This document shows positions 6,878 to 9,974 of a DNA stretch of 9,974 nucleotides, one piece after another. Position 1 is the stretch's first letter; the number at the start of each line of letters is the position of its first letter. Location: assembly GCA_046536535.1 (NCBI GenBank), contig JAWDMO010000044.1, positions 1 through 9,974 on the forward strand, given 5' to 3'. The notes beneath the pieces were generated by a model. It made no database searches, was not told the origin of the DNA, and saw only the letters and a program-made list of their open reading frames with translations. This DNA is from Conexivisphaera sp046536535. Its GTDB lineage: Archaea > Thermoproteota > Nitrososphaeria > Conexivisphaerales > Conexivisphaeraceae. Position numbers and translations under genes: made by a program.

Positions 6878-8199
6878 TCCCGGAGGGCGAGTACTACTCG
6901 AGGATCGAGACAATGTCCTATAAGGAGCTCGAGGAGATACAGCTGAGGAAGGTGAAGGCCATAGTCAGGTACGCGTACGATAACTCGCCTTTCTACCGCA
7001 GGAGGTGGAGGGCCGCCGGGATCACGCCCGACGACATAAACACGATTGACGAATTCAGGAGGAGGATACCCGTGTACACGAAGGACGACCTGAGGAGGGA
7101 GATGGCGGGCGGCGACGTCGACTCGCTCATGGGGACGAGGCCCCCGGTGTCCCTCTACTCGCTCACGTCGGGCACCACGGGGGTGAACACCGTGCTCGCG
7201 CTCAACTACGAGTTCATGGACTCCATAGTGGAGGACCTGTTCATGCGCCAGTTCTGGATGGCCAGGCTCAGGCCGGGGATGAGCGCTTTCCAGGTGCTCG
7301 CCGGATGGCACTTCCTGGGCCTCACGACGAACATGGTGTTCTCCCGCATGGGCGTCAGGGCGATAACTCCCCGGGGCACGTCGATCCACGACCACGTGGG
7401 GGACTTCGTCGACGCGCTGATCGCGCACAGGCCCGATTACTTCGTGGGGATGCCGTGGATGGTGGACGCGATGGTCCAGGAGGGGATCAGGCGCGGCATA
7501 GATCCCCGGGAGCTCTTCAGGGGCGTCAGGTACCTGCACCTGGCCGGGGAGCCGGTCACCCCGGGCCTCAGGAGGGCCTTGATGGACGAGACGGGCGTCG
7601 AGGACGTGTTCAACGCTGGCGGGACCGCCGACGGCATATGGGGCAGTTCCGACTGCAGCGCGCACGGGGGGATACACGCGTGGATGGACGTGAACCTGCT
7701 GGAGGTCGTGGACCCGAGGACCGGCGAGCCGCTCGAGTACGGGGAGAGGGGCAGGTGGATATCGACCCTCCTCATCCCCGGTGGCCCGACCGTCGTGAGG
7801 TACCTCGGGGACGACCTGGTCAGGGTGGAGATGGAGAAGTGCGAATGCGGCAGGACCCATTACTCGGTCCAGATGTACGACAGGCTGGAGAACTCCTTCC
7901 AGATGGGCGGCAAATACCTCACGCCCTACGACGTATCCCTGGTGCTCGAGGAGGTCTGCGGCCACCGTCAGTTCACGGTGCTGAATCCGGAATCGTCGGG
8001 CGGCGTCATCAGGCTCCTGATCGCCCGGAGGGGCCATGCGGACGAGTGCACCGGCATGTCGGACGAGATAGACGGGGCTTTCCGCAGGAGGTTCGGCGTC
8101 GGCGCCGAAGTGAGATGGGTCGACGCGAGGGAGCTCCCGTTCTCCTACCGGAAGTTGATCAGGGTGTATCGCGAGACGGAGGGAGGTGAGGCGGCATGA
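6874..8199 (+). CDS. Phenylacetate-CoA-ligase-like (PaaK family) AMP-forming ligase
   Basis: The 441-residue length matches PaaK-type ligases, which join aryl or acyl acids to CoA through an acyl-adenylate. The N-terminus has the family's LRYAYDNSPFYRxRW-type helix (residues 30-45) and KDDLR at 70. The P-loop is LTSGTTGVN at 97, where the usual Lys-Pro after GTTG is Val-Asn. LHLAGEPVTP at 221 matches the GGE segment. The acceptor motif YGxSE is replaced by NAGGTADG at 247. RYLGDD at 309 matches the RTGD motif, CECGRTHY at 323 the CxCGR motif, and FSYRKLIRVY at 423 supplies a Lys at the place of the catalytic lid Lys. Activity is plausible but the substrate is unknown and probably unusual. The ATG overlaps the preceding TGA (ATGA). 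Co-transcription with the transhydroxylase-like pair suggests it activates an upstream or downstream acid of that pathway. Confidence 0.8.
   Translation: MIPEGEYYSRIETMSYKELEEIQLRKVKAIVRYAYDNSPFYRRRWRAAGITPDDINTIDEFRRRIPVYTKDDLRREMAGGDVDSLMGTRPPVSLYSLTSGTTGVNTVLALNYEFMDSIVEDLFMRQFWMARLRPGMSAFQVLAGWHFLGLTTNMVFSRMGVRAITPRGTSIHDHVGDFVDALIAHRPDYFVGMPWMVDAMVQEGIRRGIDPRELFRGVRYLHLAGEPVTPGLRRALMDETGVEDVFNAGGTADGIWGSSDCSAHGGIHAWMDVNLLEVVDPRTGEPLEYGERGRWISTLLIPGGPTVVRYLGDDLVRVEMEKCECGRTHYSVQMYDRLENSFQMGGKYLTPYDVSLVLEEVCGHRQFTVLNPESSGGVIRLLIARRGHADECTGMSDEIDGAFRRRFGVGAEVRWVDARELPFSYRKLIRVYRETEGGEAA
8181..8189 (+). promoter_or_regulatory. Ribosome binding site GGGAGGTGA
   Basis: The GGAGG core ends nine bases before the ATG at 8196. 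It lies in the end of the PaaK-like gene and marks the start of the last operon gene, an ATGA overlap. Confidence 0.7.
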
Positions 8200-8747
8200 G
8201 CTTCCCACTGCTGCTGACGGCGCTGACCCTCAGGGTCTTCTTCCTGGTGCTATTCACGGGCGCCTACATATGGTTCTCGGCGGCATTCCTCACCGGATTG
8301 AAGCTGATCCCGCCGCCGCAGAGGGCGAAGATAGCGAACGCGATGACCTCGCGCATGCTGATGGTCACGTGGATATTTCTGCTGTTCGCCATAATCGGCG
8401 GCGCGCTGACGGCGTACGTCACGGAGCCGACCCTGATATCCGAGGCGACGGACATATCGGCACTCATGCCGGTGCTCAGCACCCCGCACGGCGCAATACT
8501 GGTGCTCGAGGTCGTCGTGACGCTCCTGATGGTCCTGGTGAACGCAGCGATGCAGTTCGTCTACCTTCCGAGGACGGCCATCCCGGTGGAGGAGATCGAG
8601 GCCCCGGGCAAGGGCCTCAAATGGCTTCGCTCGAAGGGCACGGACAGGGCGCTGGGCGCAATAAGGATGATATCGTACCTGAGCCTCACGAACATAATCA
8701 TCGGCGTCATAGCGATAGCGCTCGGCGTCCTGTACTCCCACGTATGA
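8196..8747 (+). CDS. Second four-helix integral membrane protein, paralogue of the first
   Basis: The 183-residue protein has hydrophobic segments at about 5-33, 52-74, 97-120 and 157-180, the same topology as the membrane protein at 5649. Shared details are the aromatic W in helix 1 (GAYIWFSAAF against AAVWVGGNTV), Asn near the end of helix 3 followed by YLPR (against YFPPR), and Asn at the start of helix 4. The helix 1 His of the CopD-type pattern is missing, and its only early buried His candidate is His98 in STPHGA at the start of helix 3. The charged loop 128-150 is probably cytoplasmic. It may form a heterodimer with the first protein, serving as membrane anchor, quinone or heme site, or transporter; none of these is proven. 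It ends the operon before an AT-rich terminator. Confidence 0.68.
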   Translation: MSFPLLLTALTLRVFFLVLFTGAYIWFSAAFLTGLKLIPPPQRAKIANAMTSRMLMVTWIFLLFAIIGGALTAYVTEPTLISEATDISALMPVLSTPHGAILVLEVVVTLLMVLVNAAMQFVYLPRTAIPVEEIEAPGKGLKWLRSKGTDRALGAIRMISYLSLTNIIIGVIAIALGVLYSHV

Positions 8748-8779
8748 TATATTATATTTTTATTTTTTATATTAATATT
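8748..8779 (+). terminator. T-rich terminator between convergent genes
   Basis: The 32-base gap between two convergent stop codons is almost entirely A and T, with T runs at 8757-8761 and 8763-8768 on the rightward strand. T tracts of this kind end archaeal transcripts. On the leftward strand the same bases are A-rich, so that gene probably terminates further into the other coding region or uses this weakly. Confidence 0.65.
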
Positions 8780-9974
8780 TCACTTTATTATTGATCTAAC
8801 TATTTCATTGAATTCTTCATCGCTCAGGTTCGACTTCTTCTCCTCCGCCCTCCTCTTCACGAGCGCAAGGATCCGGTCGACCTGCTCCTTCGTGGCGTGG
8901 ATCCCCATCTCCTCGAGCTTCCACTCGATCGTATGGGTGCCCGACTTCTTGCCCAGGAACACGCCGTGCCTGTTCCCCACGAGCTCCGGCAGATACGACT
9001 CCGACCCGATGTGGTACTTCACCCAGCCCGCTATCGAGATGCCGGCCTCCCTCGTGAACACCCTGTCGCCGACAACCGGTTTGTTCGGCGCGAGCCTGAC
9101 GCCGCTGTAGCGCTGTACGAGCTCCGAGAGCTCCTTCAGCTCCTCGAACTTCACCTTCACGGGCACGCCGTAGAGCAGCCTCAGCGCAAGCGCGACCTCC
9201 TCGAAGCCTGCGTTTCCCGCCCTCTCCCCGAGCCCGTTGACCGACGTGTGCACGACCGACGCGCCGTTCGCGAGGCCGGCGATCGCCGTGGCGACTGCCA
9301 GCCCGAAATCGTTGTGCGTGTGCACCTCGATCGTCTGGGGTATCGAGCGCCTGATGACAGAGATCAGTTTGCCGTACCCCTCGGGCGACGTGCACCCGAA
9401 CGTGTCCGCCATCACCACCGAGTCCGGATGGGCCGCCGCGTCGACCTCCCTGAAGAGCCTCAGGAGGAACTCGGGATCCGCCCTCGTGCTGTCCACCCCG
9501 AAGAGCGCGACCCAGAGGCCGTGGGCCTTCGCGTAGCTGACCACGTCCACCGACTTCTCCACGACCTGGTCATATGTCCAGCCGAACTGCTTCAGTTTCG
9601 GTATCCCGACCGGCGCCTCCGTTATCACGCCGCCGACGTCCGCCCTCAGCGCGGCATCCACGTCGTCCCTGAGCATCCTGGAGAACGCTATGATCCTCGC
9701 CTTCAGCCCCAGGTGGCTTATGTCCCTCACGGCCTCGAAGTCCTCCTGCGACACTACGGGCATTCCCGCCTCTATCCTCTGGACGCCGACCTCGTCCAGC
9801 TTCCTGGCTATCTCGACCTTTTCATCCCTCCTGAAGACCACCCCGGGCGTCTGCTCCCCGTCCCTGAGGGTCACGTCGTGGAAGATCACCTCCTGCGGGA
9901 AGTGCAGCCTCGAGAGCACCTCCCTGTCGTAGTTGAAGTGGCTCACCCAGTACTTGTCGGAGACCCACCTGCCC
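8780..9974 (-). CDS. Isopropylmalate/homocitrate synthase family enzyme (DRE-TIM metallolyase), 5' end outside window
   Basis: The TIM barrel carries DVTLRDGEQ (residue 24 counting from the GTG at 9946), DTFG at 181, the metal-binding HTHND at 209 and NGLGERAGN at 237. These are signatures of enzymes that condense acetyl-CoA with a 2-oxo acid. The frame stays open from 9946 to the right edge and reads GRWVSDKYW before the GTG, a plausible continuation of the protein, so the real start is probably outside the window and the GTG is internal. The C-terminal region has TREAGISIAGW at 298 where synthases usually show an (S)GIH motif, so a conserved His is missing. Substrate cannot be assigned; leucine or lysine biosynthesis, citramalate or Re-citrate-type synthesis are options. 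It is transcribed toward the operon and shares no promoter with it, so a functional tie is not shown. Confidence 0.85.
   Translation of the reverse strand, partial: GRWVSDKYWVSHFNYDREVLSRLHFPQEVIFHDVTLRDGEQTPGVVFRRDEKVEIARKLDEVGVQRIEAGMPVVSQEDFEAVRDISHLGLKARIIAFSRMLRDDVDAALRADVGGVITEAPVGIPKLKQFGWTYDQVVEKSVDVVSYAKAHGLWVALFGVDSTRADPEFLLRLFREVDAAAHPDSVVMADTFGCTSPEGYGKLISVIRRSIPQTIEVHTHNDFGLAVATAIAGLANGASVVHTSVNGLGERAGNAGFEEVALALRLLYGVPVKVKFEELKELSELVQRYSGVRLAPNKPVVGDRVFTREAGISIAGWVKYHIGSESYLPELVGNRHGVFLGKKSGTHTIEWKLEEMGIHATKEQVDRILALVKRRAEEKKSNLSDEEFNEIVRSIIK

Noticed and set aside
6763..8208. Antisense open frame of about 480 codons opposite the PaaK-like gene
   Set aside because: Composition is typical of a shadow frame, and the opposite strand has clear ligase motifs and coupled starts.

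Overview
The window looks archaeal. It is GC-rich, with heavy use of ATA for Ile and AGG for Arg. The first gene of the main operon has a TATA-like element 25-30 bases before its ATG, a spacing that predicts an almost leaderless mRNA, while the internal genes carry GGAGG-type ribosome binding sites. The exact lineage cannot be fixed from the sequence; a thermophilic Thermoproteota- or Thermoplasmatota-like anaerobe is my guess. No transposase, RNA gene or CRISPR array was seen.

Layout. (1) Positions 1-1018 hold the 3' part of an SCP2-type thiolase-like gene that keeps the nucleophilic Cys but lacks the usual GHP histidine. (2) Positions 1019-1141 are intergenic, with a pyrimidine-rich probable terminator followed by a TATA-like element. 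(3) Positions 1142-8747 hold a very compact rightward seven-gene operon. The genes are a molybdopterin enzyme alpha subunit and its iron-sulfur beta subunit, both closely resembling pyrogallol-phloroglucinol transhydroxylase of Pelobacter acidigallici; a degenerate acyl-CoA-synthetase-like protein that stops at the hinge before the C-terminal lid; a four-helix membrane protein; a 223-residue protein that looks like a stripped phenylacetate-CoA-ligase-like domain; a full-length PaaK-like ligase with altered core motifs; and a second four-helix membrane protein, paralogous to the first. Three of the junctions are ATGA overlaps. (4) Positions 8748-8779 are an AT-rich gap between convergent genes. 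(5) From 8780 to the right edge a leftward gene encodes an isopropylmalate/homocitrate-synthase-family enzyme that runs off the window.

Interpretation. The transhydroxylase-like pair is the anchor. The catalytic core of the alpha subunit (His, Asp, Ser Mo-ligand, Trp, Tyr) is kept, but at least five positions lining the substrate pocket in the Pelobacter enzyme, as I recall it, are changed. The protein is therefore probably a relative with another substrate or another hydroxyl-transfer or dehydroxylation chemistry. Co-translation with one plausible CoA ligase, two ligase-like pseudoenzymes and two membrane proteins suggests a membrane-associated multi-subunit pathway for activating or breaking down an aromatic or polyoxygenated compound. 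This operon architecture is unfamiliar to me and is the most interesting thing in the window. Comparisons with the Pelobacter enzyme rest on remembered sequence and have not been computed.
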